Shown: positions 1 to 6,007, numbered from the stretch's first letter. The stretch is DNA of 15,044 bases from Armatimonadota bacterium (GCA_026419315.1 JANZZQ010000018.1:1-15044), one strand, 5' to 3'. The notes: generated from the letters alone by a model not told the origin. Numbers and translations are program-made.

Positions 1-302
1 GGAGGGATGACGAGCAAGATTGGGTTCCGTTCGCCCATGTAGAAAACATTCAACTCGCCTTTAGTCGGTGAATTTTCTCTCCCATCCCAAAGCGCAACTT
101 TCGCCATTCCTTTGACAACGCATAGCCGGTCTGTTTGCTCCCGATGGCAGTGCCAAGCCTTGATGACACCAGGGTAGCAAGTCGTCAAGTAAACTTGCCC
201 GAATTGGTCAAAGAACTCGTCGTCGCACCTAAGAATTTCCATAAGCCAGCCTCTTTCGTCGGCGTGAACTTTCAACTGCTTGACAATAACTCCTTCAATC
301 AC
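1..302 (-). CDS. RmlC-like cupin (dTDP-4-dehydrorhamnose 3,5-epimerase family), 5' part only
   Basis: This gene reads off the left edge, so only about 100 N-terminal residues are visible. The protein starts VIEGVIVKQLKVHADERGWL, the usual opening of RmlC-type sugar-nucleotide epimerases. It continues into the cupin barrel with AWHCHREQTDRLCVVKG near residues 50-66. In this family the enzyme epimerises C3 and C5 of a dTDP-keto sugar on the way to dTDP-rhamnose in the cytoplasm. The classical RmlC active-site strand is RGLHYQ; here it reads KAWHCH with a following QTD, as in a divergent RmlC-like branch, so the exact substrate is open. I chose GTG at 302 because an AAAGGGGTGA SD ends 5 bases before it; a GTG at 311 overlaps that SD. 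It lies 109 bp after recR on the same strand. Confidence 0.8.
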   Translation of the reverse strand, partial: MIEGVIVKQLKVHADERGWLMEILRCDDEFFDQFGQVYLTTCYPGVIKAWHCHREQTDRLCVVKGMAKVALWDGRENSPTKGELNVFYMGERNPILLVIP

Positions 303-411
303 GCCGTTCACCCCTTTCCTGTCCCCATTGGGGGATTTGCACTTGTTTCTGCGAACGCAGCAGAATCGGTTCTTGAACCAGCATTGTCCTTTGTCCAACA
401 TCTTTCGCTGT

Positions 412-1014
412 TTAAACTTCCCTTCTCCCTTCCAATGCTCTCATGATTGTCAACTGGTCGGCGTAATCAAGCGAGCCACCGACAGGAAGCCCCATCGCCA
501 ATTGGGTGACTTTGATGCCAAAAGGTCTTATGAGCCGGGCGATGTAAGTGCTGGTCGCTTCGCCTTCGGTTGTTGGGCTGAGAGCCAAAATCACTTCTCG
601 GATGGGCTCGTTGTTCAATCGGTCAATCAATTCGTTTATGCGCAAGTCTTCTGGACCGATGCCTTCAATCGGAGAAATGACGCCGTGAAGGACATGATAG
701 AGTCCCTGGTAGATTCCTGCGTTCTCAATGACGACAACATCCATCGGGTCCTCAACGACACAAATGAGCGAACTGTCTCTACTTTCGTCTTGACAAATTG
801 CACATAATTCGCCTTCGGCGTAATTGAAACATCGCCGACATAACTTGAGTTGTTCTTTCACCCGCTGCAATGCTTGGATCAACCTTTCGATCGCTTCTTT
901 GGGTTGGTTCAGCAGAAAAATGGCGATCCGAAGCGCGCTTTTGGGACCAATGCCTGGCAACCTTTCCAACTCTTGCAGCAAAGACTTGAGCGAAGGTGGA
1001 TAATCTATCCGCAT
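412..1014 (-). CDS. recR: Recombination mediator protein RecR
   Basis: The 200-residue protein has the full RecR layout. A helix-hairpin-helix is centred on LPGIGPKSALR (19-29). A four-cysteine zinc site follows (C59, C62, C71, C74). A Toprim domain begins at ICVVEDPMDV (about 84-93) and includes GVISPIEGIGPEDL. RecR works with RecF and RecO to load RecA on SSB-coated gaps during RecFOR repair. Its length matches the family (about 200). The start ATG gives the standard N-terminus; the SD is modest (GGTGA, 6 bases upstream). It lies 52 bp downstream of ybaB, the usual bacterial ybaB-recR pair, and probably shares its transcript. dnaX, the common third member, is not in this window. Confidence 0.97.
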   Translation of the reverse strand: MRIDYPPSLKSLLQELERLPGIGPKSALRIAIFLLNQPKEAIERLIQALQRVKEQLKLCRRCFNYAEGELCAICQDESRDSSLICVVEDPMDVVVIENAGIYQGLYHVLHGVISPIEGIGPEDLRINELIDRLNNEPIREVILALSPTTEGEATSTYIARLIRPFGIKVTQLAMGLPVGGSLDYADQLTIMRALEGRREV

Positions 1015-1066
1015 AACATGTCACCGAACCCCAAAATTTGGCTTTCGGCCGGCAAATTGAATTGGC

Positions 1067-1399
1067 TTACCTGCCAAAACCCAAAATGCTCCCAAAGGGC
1101 AAGGATTGGAGCAAGGCTTGCATCTTTTGCTGCTGGACGAATTCAGCGTTCCTCATAGCATCCCGGACAGCAACGACGATTAGGTCTTGCAAAATTTCAA
1201 CATCGTCGGGGTTGAGGAGTTTGGGGTCAATGTGCACCGATTGCAACTCACCCATCCCAGAAACAACAGCACGGACCGCACCACCGCCAGACTGACCTTC
1301 TATACGCATAGCCTTCAATTCTTCCAAAACCTGGTTTGCTTGCTCTTGGAGTTTAGCGAAATGAGTCCCCAACAACCGCTGCAAACCCTGCGGCAGCAT
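1067..1399 (-). CDS. ybaB: YbaB/EbfC family nucleoid-associated protein
   Basis: The 110-residue protein carries the YbaB/EbfC pattern. A coiled N-terminal helix (FAKLQEQANQVLEELKAM) is followed by a glycine-rich turn and V-V-S-G-M-G-E-L, then SVHIDPKLLNPDDVEILQDL and a helical tail. The family forms tweezer-like dimers that bind DNA and is usually encoded with recR. The reading frame opens upstream at a GTG (1411), but that codon lies inside the SD (GGAGGTGA). The ATG at 1399 has this SD at a spacing of 8, so I start there. Its SD is part of an 11-bp inverted repeat and an internal promoter may lie inside that repeat, so its output may be controlled separately from the upstream regulator gene. 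Confidence 0.93.
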   Translation of the reverse strand: MLPQGLQRLLGTHFAKLQEQANQVLEELKAMRIEGQSGGGAVRAVVSGMGELQSVHIDPKLLNPDDVEILQDLIVVAVRDAMRNAEFVQQQKMQALLQSLPFGSILGFGR

Positions 1400-1444
1400 G
1401 CTCTTCTTCACCTCCGCAGGGCAAAGTGTAGCACCCTGCGGAGG
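1386..1444 (-). promoter_or_regulatory. Competing hairpins over the ybaB ribosome binding site
   Basis: Three arms are visible. In plus coordinates, CCTCCGCAGGG at 1411-1421 and CCCTGCGGAGG at 1434-1444 form a perfect 11-bp inverted repeat with a 12-base loop. A third arm, CCCTGCGG at 1386-1393, is complementary to the 8-base core 1414-1421. In mRNA of the minus strand, the 3' arm of hairpin 1 contains the ybaB SD (GGAGG). Pairing with the upstream arm would bury the SD. Pairing instead with codons 3-5 of ybaB would leave the ATG and part of the SD in a 20-base loop. No U-tract follows, so it is not a simple terminator. The structure is seen in the sequence; its function is inference. Confidence 0.6.
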
Positions 1445-1454
1445 TGACTGTCAG
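1425..1454 (-). promoter_or_regulatory. Candidate sigma-70-type promoter for ybaB-recR
   Basis: On the minus strand, CTGACA (1454-1449) is followed by an 18-bp spacer and TACACT (1430-1425) with an extended -10 TGC directly before it. The -10 lies in the loop between the two arms of the ybaB inverted repeat. Initiation would fall near 1418, inside the second arm. The same TGCTACACT extended -10 occurs in the csp promoter of this window, which raises confidence modestly. Confidence 0.45.
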
Positions 1455-1473
1455 GTTCGGTTTTTCACGGCGT

Positions 1474-1713
1474 TCAGCGGCGGCGACGGCGAGGTCTCTT
1501 TTCCTCAACTTCCTCTTCCGCGCGACTCGCAAACAATTGCTCCCACCATTCTTTGCCCACGAACTCTTTCAAGGAAGATTCGGGCACGCGATACAGCCTT
1601 GTCCCTGCAGGGTGAAAGGCCTTCAGTTTGCCCTCATCGATCCAGCGCCTCACCGTTAATGGAGACACCCTGAGAATCCTCGCAATTTCGGTCAATCGGT
1701 AGAACTTCTCCAT
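1474..1713 (-). CDS. Small MerR/BldC-type helix-turn-helix DNA-binding protein
   Basis: This 79-residue protein is almost entirely one winged-helix domain of the excisionase/BldC (HTH_17) type. YRLTEIARILRVSPLTVRRW (5-24) is the helix-turn-helix, followed by IDEGKLKAFHPAGTRLYR (25-42) as the wing, and a helix to about residue 56. The tail is first acidic (EEEVEE) then strongly basic (KRPRRRRR), a likely nonspecific DNA contact. I start at ATG 1713 because GAGGTGA lies just upstream; the frame extends 16 codons further without a better start. It leads the ybaB-recR-epimerase unit and is divergent from sucC, with a repeated operator-like array between them. BldC itself binds direct repeats cooperatively. 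Calling this protein the reader of that array is inference; its regulon is unknown. Confidence 0.85.
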   Translation of the reverse strand: MEKFYRLTEIARILRVSPLTVRRWIDEGKLKAFHPAGTRLYRVPESSLKEFVGKEWWEQLFASRAEEEVEEKRPRRRRR

Positions 1714-1779
1714 CTCGGTCACCTCGTTGCTTCGATTTAGTTTCGCTTCCTCACGACACATTTAATTTTAGCGCTCATA

Positions 1780-1816
1780 TTGCTGGAAGTAAGCAAAATT
1801 TGCTTGAAGTCAGCAA
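1780..1816. promoter_or_regulatory. Symmetric four-half-site repeat array, likely operator
   Basis: Two 17-bp near-copies, TTGCTGGAAGTAAGCAA (1780-1796) and TTGCTTGAAGTCAGCAA (1800-1816), start exactly 20 bp apart and differ at two bases. Each is itself bounded by TTGCT and AGCAA, and the junction forms a perfect 7-bp palindrome (AAGCAAA-A-TTTGCTT, 1791-1805). The half-sites therefore run forward, reverse, forward, reverse, mirror-symmetric about 1798, while the GAAGT between them is repeated directly. The array lies between the divergent BldC-like gene and sucC, 106 bp before the sucC start. A 20-bp period places the copies on the same DNA face. Confidence 0.6.
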
Positions 1817-1868
1817 GGAAACCTTATAAAGCCTGTGCGACCATTAACCTAACGTGTTATTTCTCTAT

Positions 1869-1889
1869 CCCTGCCACATCAGGGTTTTT
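1869..1889 (+). terminator. Possible attenuator/terminator hairpin in the sucC leader
   Basis: CCCTG (1869-1873) and CAGGG (1880-1884) form a 5-bp GC-rich stem with a 6-base loop, followed directly by five T (1885-1889). It lies 33 bp before the sucC start, so if real it would act on leader transcripts coming from near the repeat array. The stem is short and the call is tentative. Confidence 0.3.
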
Positions 1890-1921
1890 CATGGCATGAT
1901 TTTTGTTCGGAGGTGACTGCA

Positions 1922-3067
1922 ATGAAATTGCACGAATATCAAGCAAAGCAAATGTTTGCGAGGTATGGGATTCCCGTGCCAAAGGGTGATGTAGCGTCAA
2001 CACCTTTGGAGGCGAAGGCGATTGCGGAGCATTTGGGAAAACCCGTGGTGGTTAAAGCTCAGGTTCTCGTCGGCGGTCGGGGGAAAGCGGGAGGCATTAA
2101 AGTAGCGAAAACACCTGATGAAGCGGAGCAGGTGGCTGGACAAATCTTGGGCATTCGGATCAAGGGCTTGCCTGTTGAAAAAGTTTTAGTTGAAGAGGCT
2201 CTTGACATCTCCGCGGAATACTACCTCGGCATGACTGTCGACAGGAGCAAGAAACGAAATCTGGTGATGGTCTCGGCGATGGGCGGGGTCGACATTGAAG
2301 AAGTTGCAGAAACCCACCCCGAAGCCATAGCGAAGACCCATCTTGACCCTTTCTTGGGGCTGCTTGACTACCAAATCCGCCAACTCCACAAACAGGCAAA
2401 GTTGGAGCCTACAACTTTGCGCCAGTTCATGTCAATAGCAAAATCGCTCTACAGGCTTTACGTTGAATGCGATGCCAACTTGGCTGAAATCAATCCGTTG
2501 GTCCTGACGAAGGACGGAAATTTAATTGCCGCTGACGCCAAGTTGCTCATTGATGATAACAGCCTTTATCGACAGCAAGAAATTGCGTCTTGGTATGAGG
2601 AAATTGAAGAAGACCCGTTTGAGGCGGAAGCGCGAAAGAAAGGGTTGGCTTATGTCAGGCTGAAGGGTGAAGTCGGTATCATCGGGAACGGCGCAGGGTT
2701 GACGATGACTACCCTTGACATCGTTCAACGGGCAGGAGCCAATCCCGCAAACTTCCTTGACATAGGTGGAGGCGCGAGAGCAGATGTAGTTCGCGAAGGG
2801 TTGAAGTTGATTTTGGGTGACCCTCAGGTTAAGGGTGTGCTGATAAACATTTTCGGTGGCATCACCCGATGCGATGAGGTGGCGAAGGGAATCTTGCAGG
2901 CTTTGGAAGGGATGGAACTGAAAGTTCCGGTCGTGGTCAGGTTGACAGGGACGAAGGAAGAAGAGGGGAGGAAGTTGCTTGAAGGGACGCCTTTGATCCC
3001 AGCCGCTACGATGCAGGAGGCTGCAGAAAAAATCGTCAAGTTGATTAAGGGTCCTTGCCGAGGTTGA
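1922..3067 (+). CDS. sucC: Succinyl-CoA synthetase (ADP-forming) beta subunit
   Basis: The 381-residue protein begins MKLHEYQAKQMFARYGIPVP, the standard SucC opening. It has the ATP-grasp domain with GGRGKAGGIK (51-60) and CDANLAEINPLV near 190-200. The C-terminal ligase domain begins near GEVGIIGNGAGLTM and includes NIFGGITRCDEVAKGI. With the alpha subunit SucD it interconverts succinyl-CoA and succinate with formation of ATP or GTP in the TCA cycle. Length fits the family (about 380-390). The start ATG lies 5 bases after a perfect GGAGGTGA; an in-frame GTG at 1913 is inside that SD. Unusually, sucD does not follow: the next gene is tatA on the opposite strand 26 bp away. SucD must be encoded elsewhere if the enzyme is functional. 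Confidence 0.96.
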   Translation: MKLHEYQAKQMFARYGIPVPKGDVASTPLEAKAIAEHLGKPVVVKAQVLVGGRGKAGGIKVAKTPDEAEQVAGQILGIRIKGLPVEKVLVEEALDISAEYYLGMTVDRSKKRNLVMVSAMGGVDIEEVAETHPEAIAKTHLDPFLGLLDYQIRQLHKQAKLEPTTLRQFMSIAKSLYRLYVECDANLAEINPLVLTKDGNLIAADAKLLIDDNSLYRQQEIASWYEEIEEDPFEAEARKKGLAYVRLKGEVGIIGNGAGLTMTTLDIVQRAGANPANFLDIGGGARADVVREGLKLILGDPQVKGVLINIFGGITRCDEVAKGILQALEGMELKVPVVVRLTGTKEEEGRKLLEGTPLIPAATMQEAAEKIVKLIKGPCRG

Positions 3068-3093
3068 ATGGGGCTCCATCGTTTGCTGTCTTT

Positions 3094-3261
3094 TCATTCG
3101 TCGCCACTCATCAGTTGCCGCTGTAGTTCTTCCCACGCCTTTCTTGCCTCTCGTGTTGCTCGCCCCAACCACCTGGCAATTTCCGGCAACTTTTGGGGTC
3201 CAAAGAGCAAAAGTGCTATCAGGAAAATGACCAGCAGTTCACCTGTTCCTATCCCAAACAT
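3094..3261 (-). CDS. tatA: Twin-arginine translocase subunit TatA/TatB family, 55 residues
   Basis: This short gene encodes MFGIGTGELLVIFLIALLLF followed by GPQKLPEIARWLGRATREAR and an amphipathic, charged tail ending at residue 55. The single N-terminal membrane helix (about 7-20), the F-G-P hinge with K-L-P, and the amphipathic helix after it are diagnostic of TatA/TatB/TatE. These proteins form the pore-like component that exports folded proteins bearing twin-arginine signals. The SD AAGGTGA lies 6 bases upstream of the ATG. At 55 residues it is at the short end for the family. It is convergent with sucC and divergent from the methyltransferase gene. No tatC is nearby. TatA rather than TatB is inferred from its shortness. 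Confidence 0.92.
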   Translation of the reverse strand: MFGIGTGELLVIFLIALLLFGPQKLPEIARWLGRATREARKAWEELQRQLMSGDE

Positions 3262-3399
3262 TGCTTTTCACCTTGCCTTGCGTCCATGAAGGCAAATTGA
3301 AGTGTGACCAACATTCGTTCGCCGCTAACGCCTGTCAAAATTCTGATGCAAGGTGAAAAAGGTGGCAACGAAAAATTCTTGCCAATCGGGGTGATGGCC

Positions 3400-4104
3400 G
3401 TGGAGCCCCTGCTTAATCGCAAGAGAGACGCGATTGCGAAAATGTTCAGTGCCATCGCACCCAAATACGATTTGATGAACCATTTGCTCACTGGTTGGCT
3501 TGATGTTCGGTGGAGAAGGTTCGCAACTGAGTGGTTGCCCGCTTCAGTCCAAATCGTCATAGATGTCGGGACGGGAACAGGAGACTTTGCTTTTGCCGTC
3601 TTGGATAAGTGCAAAGAGGCGACAGTGATAGGGGTTGACTTGTCAGAACGGATGCTGAATTTAGCGAAGAGGAAGGCTGCAAGCACAAGCAAAGGCGAAC
3701 GGAGTCGGTGGCTTTTAGCGGATGGACTAAACTTGCCCTTCCGAAATGAGGTTGCCGACGCTGTGGTCAGCGCTTTCGTTGTCCGCAACTTCGAGGACTT
3801 GACAAAAGGCTTGCGGGAAATTCACCGGGTTTTGAAGAGAAGCGGCGTCGCCATCATTCTTGAATTCTGTCAACCACCTCGATCTTGGTGGTGGACACCC
3901 ATAGGTTTGTTCGTCCGTTACGTGGTTCCGATTGCGGGAAGGTTTTGCGGCAACGCAGTTGCTTACTCCTACCTAACTGCTTCCATTCGGACTTTCTTGC
4001 CTGCAGAAGCAGTTGCAGAGAAAATGATTTTGGTGGGCTTCAGAAAAGTCTCTTGGTTGACCTTGACTTTTGGTGTGGTAACTTTGTTCCGGGCTGTTAA
4101 ATGA
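3400..4104 (+). CDS. menG: Demethylmenaquinone (ubiquinone/menaquinone) C-methyltransferase
   Basis: The SAM-dependent methyltransferase fits the UbiE/MenG family: MFSAIAPKYDLMNHLLTGWL (15-34), SAM motif I DVGTGTGDFA (55-64), the acidic VIGVDLSERML, VVRNFEDLTKGLREIHRVLK in the middle, and the C-terminal LTFGVVTLFRAVK. It transfers the methyl group in the last step of menaquinone (or ubiquinone) synthesis at the membrane face. The frame is open from GTG 3304, with ATGs at 3346 and 3394. The family N-terminus and a GGGGTGA SD 5 bases upstream favour GTG 3400, giving 234 residues; ATG 3394 is the main alternative, but the SD abuts it. The neighbouring tatA is on the opposite strand. Menaquinone rather than ubiquinone is inferred from the likely lineage. 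Confidence 0.93.
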   Translation: MEPLLNRKRDAIAKMFSAIAPKYDLMNHLLTGWLDVRWRRFATEWLPASVQIVIDVGTGTGDFAFAVLDKCKEATVIGVDLSERMLNLAKRKAASTSKGERSRWLLADGLNLPFRNEVADAVVSAFVVRNFEDLTKGLREIHRVLKRSGVAIILEFCQPPRSWWWTPIGLFVRYVVPIAGRFCGNAVAYSYLTASIRTFLPAEAVAEKMILVGFRKVSWLTLTFGVVTLFRAVK

Positions 4105-4132
4105 ACGGGAGCGGTAACAAACCGCTCCCGTT
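4104..4132. terminator. Strong intrinsic terminator between convergent menG and csp
   Basis: AACGGGAGCGGT (4104-4115) and ACCGCTCCCGTT (4121-4132) form a perfect 12-bp stem with an AACAA loop. Reading plus, a TTTTT tract (4135-4139) follows, so it ends menG transcripts. The stem begins on the last base of the menG stop codon. Reading minus, it lies 12 bp after the csp stop but is followed only by a weak T-rich stretch, so action in that direction is less certain. Confidence 0.9.
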
Positions 4133-4144
4133 GATTTTTCACCT

Positions 4145-4360
4145 TTACCATTCTCGGATAACTCGCACTTTGTCCGCTCTTGGACCTTTGGGGGAATCAA
4201 CGACATCAAATTCAACCCTTTGCCCTTGCCTCAAAGTGCGGAACCCTTCACCTTCAATGGCGCTGTAATGGACGAAAATGTCAGTGCCGTCATCGCGGGA
4301 GATGAACCCGTAGCCTTTCGATTCGTTGAACCACTTCACTGTGCCTTTGAATTTAGGCAT
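4145..4360 (-). CDS. csp: Cold-shock domain protein (Csp family RNA chaperone)
   Basis: The 71-residue protein is a single five-stranded cold-shock domain. It begins MPKFKGTVKWFNESKGYGFI, with RNP1 as KGYGFI (15-20) and RNP2 as IFVHYSAI (28-35), and ends RADKVRVIREW. Such proteins bind single-stranded RNA and DNA and melt RNA secondary structure. The start ATG follows a strong AAGGAGGT SD with 9-base spacing. An upstream in-frame extension is open but has no family similarity. It has its own promoter just past the pepA stop and a leader of about 100 bases with several possible stem-loops, typical of csp genes. Its 3' end abuts the shared terminator. Confidence 0.97.
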   Translation of the reverse strand: MPKFKGTVKWFNESKGYGFISRDDGTDIFVHYSAIEGEGFRTLRQGQRVEFDVVDSPKGPRADKVRVIREW

Positions 4361-4365
4361 TGCGA

Positions 4366-4386
4366 CCGAACCTCCTTCGGCAGGTT
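4366..4386 (-). promoter_or_regulatory. Alternative hairpins exposing or burying the csp Shine-Dalgarno
   Basis: In csp mRNA, CCGAA-GGAGG-TTCGG (4380 down to 4366) is a perfect 5-bp stem holding the whole GGAGG SD in its 5-base loop. An overlapping alternative pairs AACCT (4386-4382) with AGGTT (4373-4369) and puts the last SD bases in a stem. The two cannot coexist. An AU/GC-balanced switch of this kind could respond to temperature; that role is inference. Confidence 0.45.
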
Positions 4387-4414
4387 TCTTTCGCAGCGGT
4401 GCGGAACGCGTCCC

Positions 4415-4440
4415 CTGCCTCCGGAAGTCCGGCTTGGCAG
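4415..4440 (-). ncRNA. Stem-loop in the csp 5' leader
   Basis: On the minus strand, CTGCC (4440-4436) pairs with GGCAG (4419-4415), enclosing an inner CCGG-ACTT-CCGG hairpin. The two stems are separated by a small asymmetric internal loop (AAG versus A). This is an element of the untranslated leader, not an independent RNA gene. Confidence 0.4.
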
Positions 4441-4469
4441 CGGCACAATTCCGACCCTGCGTCACCGTT

Positions 4470-4498
4470 AGTGTAGCACAGCAATCCCCGAAACGCAA
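4470..4498 (-). promoter_or_regulatory. csp promoter (sigma-70 type, extended -10)
   Basis: On the minus strand, TTGCGT (4498-4493) is followed by a 17-bp spacer and TACACT (4475-4470), with TGC directly upstream of the -10. Predicted initiation near 4463 gives a leader of about 100 bases. The -35 begins 10 bp past the pepA stop, with no terminator between, so some pepA read-through is possible. Confidence 0.65.
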
Positions 4499-4507
4499 CT
4501 CTTTCCA

Positions 4508-6007
4508 TCACTTGCTGGAACGGTTGAGAACGAACTGAACGAAAGTCCGAACCATAACGCCTGTTGCTCCCTTGACAAAATAGTGGCTGTCTTTTTCGCT
4601 CCAAAAAGTGGGTGCGATGTCGAGGTGAACCCAAGGGGTGTCGCCTGCGAATTCGCCGATAAACCAAGCAGCAGTGATCGCTCCACCGGGGCGACCTCCA
4701 GTGTTTTTGATGTCAGCAACTTCACTCTTGATTAACTCCCGGTAATCTTCAAACATCGGCATTGCCCAAATTGGCTCTCCAGCCTGCTTGCCCGCTTCCA
4801 CCACTTCCCTCACCAATGCTTCGTCGTTCCCAAACGCTCCGGTGCAGAAGGGACCGAGTGCAATGATTGCAGCACCTGTTAAGGTCGCTGCGTCAAGGAT
4901 CGGTGAAGCGCCTTGCTGCTTCGCGTAAGCGATGGCATCAGCAAGTATAAGCCGTCCTTCAGCGTCCGTGTTGATAATTTCGACCGTCTTGCCGGAGAAG
5001 GTTCGCAAGATATCCCCAGGCTTAAACGCCCTGCCGCCTGGCATGTTCTCCGTTGCAGGCACGCAGGCGAGGACATTCACTTCGGGTTTCAACTGTGCGA
5101 TTGCGTCCATTGCAGCAATAACAGCAGCGGCTCCTGCCATGTCTCCTTTCATTTCAAGCATTCCTTCGGGTGTCTTTAGGCACAACCCCCCGGAGTCAAA
5201 AGTTATACCTTTCCCGACCAAACCGATTGTTGGCGCGCCCGCTTTACCTTCGTAGCGTAAAACGATGAAACGGGGTGGCTGGTCGGAACCAAGGGAAACT
5301 GCCCTCAATGCTCCCATCCCTACCTGCTCAATCCAACTTTCATCGTAAATCTCGCACTTCAAACCGCGCTTTTCTGCGACCGCTTTTGCCTGTTCGGATA
5401 AAACGATTGGGGTCATTTCGGATGCAGGAGCGTTAACCAAATCGCGGGCGAAGTTGGTTGCTGTTGCCAAAATGCATCCAAGTTGAACCCCTTTTTTGAC
5501 ATCCGTTGCGATTCGGCGATTTGGGACAGCAACCTCCAGCACTTCCAAAGTCGGTGTCCCTTCCTCCCCGCTCTTTTTTCGATACTTGTAACTGGCGAGC
5601 AGTGAACCTTCCGCAATAACCCGCCCCAAGTTTTCCGGTGAAATTTCATCTATTGGAAAAGTGTCAAGGGCGATGATTACTCGCTTGCAACCGATACGGT
5701 TGAGGGCCTTTACGGCGCTGCCAATAGCTCGCCTGACTTTCTCAGCGTCTATTTCCTTCCTTCTCCCGACCCCAACTAAAACAAGCCGTTTGGGCGGGAT
5801 CAGACCAAGCGAGTGAACGACCGTCACTTCACCCAACTTCCCCCCAAACTCTCCCCACTCCTTCAACTTGCTCAAATGCCTGTTGAGTTTCCTATCGGCT
5901 TTGGCCGCACTCCCCACGAAACGGGGTTCATCTTCCGCAATTGTCAACACCAATGCATCTCGCTCAAAAACCAGTGGGTCTCCAAAAACGGTTTCCACTA
6001 AAGGCAT
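4508..6007 (-). CDS. pepA: Leucyl aminopeptidase (M17 family, PepA)
   Basis: The 499-residue protein has a variable N-terminal domain to about residue 165 and the catalytic M17 domain after it. Metal and catalytic residues match E. coli PepA: K266 and D271 in VGKGITFDSGG, K278, D289 in MKGDMAGAA, and D348, E350 and R352 in the signature NTDAEGRL. The enzyme is a cytoplasmic two-metal (Zn/Mn) hexamer that removes N-terminal amino acids from peptides; some members also bind DNA. The start ATG has a GAGGAGGTGA SD with good spacing, and the length is typical (about 500). It is divergent from prmC across a 101-bp gap and lies upstream of csp on the same strand. Confidence 0.97.
   Translation of the reverse strand: MPLVETVFGDPLVFERDALVLTIAEDEPRFVGSAAKADRKLNRHLSKLKEWGEFGGKLGEVTVVHSLGLIPPKRLVLVGVGRRKEIDAEKVRRAIGSAVKALNRIGCKRVIIALDTFPIDEISPENLGRVIAEGSLLASYKYRKKSGEEGTPTLEVLEVAVPNRRIATDVKKGVQLGCILATATNFARDLVNAPASEMTPIVLSEQAKAVAEKRGLKCEIYDESWIEQVGMGALRAVSLGSDQPPRFIVLRYEGKAGAPTIGLVGKGITFDSGGLCLKTPEGMLEMKGDMAGAAAVIAAMDAIAQLKPEVNVLACVPATENMPGGRAFKPGDILRTFSGKTVEIINTDAEGRLILADAIAYAKQQGASPILDAATLTGAAIIALGPFCTGAFGNDEALVREVVEAGKQAGEPIWAMPMFEDYRELIKSEVADIKNTGGRPGGAITAAWFIGEFAGDTPWVHLDIAPTFWSEKDSHYFVKGATGVMVRTFVQFVLNRSSK

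Noticed and set aside
322..335. TCCCC-ATTG-GGGGA hairpin before the epimerase gene
   Set aside because: Only 5 bp, no T-tract, and it could arise by chance; not enough to call a terminator or regulatory element.
280..807. 175-codon open frame on the plus strand
   Set aside because: Antisense to recR and the epimerase start, both of which match known families; no SD or domain.
1411..1444. The 11-bp inverted repeat as a simple intrinsic terminator of the regulator gene
   Set aside because: No T-tract follows on either strand, and the minus-strand arm contains the ybaB SD, so a regulatory leader fits better.
2522..3172. 216-codon open frame on the minus strand
   Set aside because: Overlaps sucC antisense and the true tatA in a different frame; no protein features.
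3304..3399. Longer menG start at GTG 3304
   Set aside because: No SD precedes it and the added 32 residues lie outside the family's conserved N-terminus.
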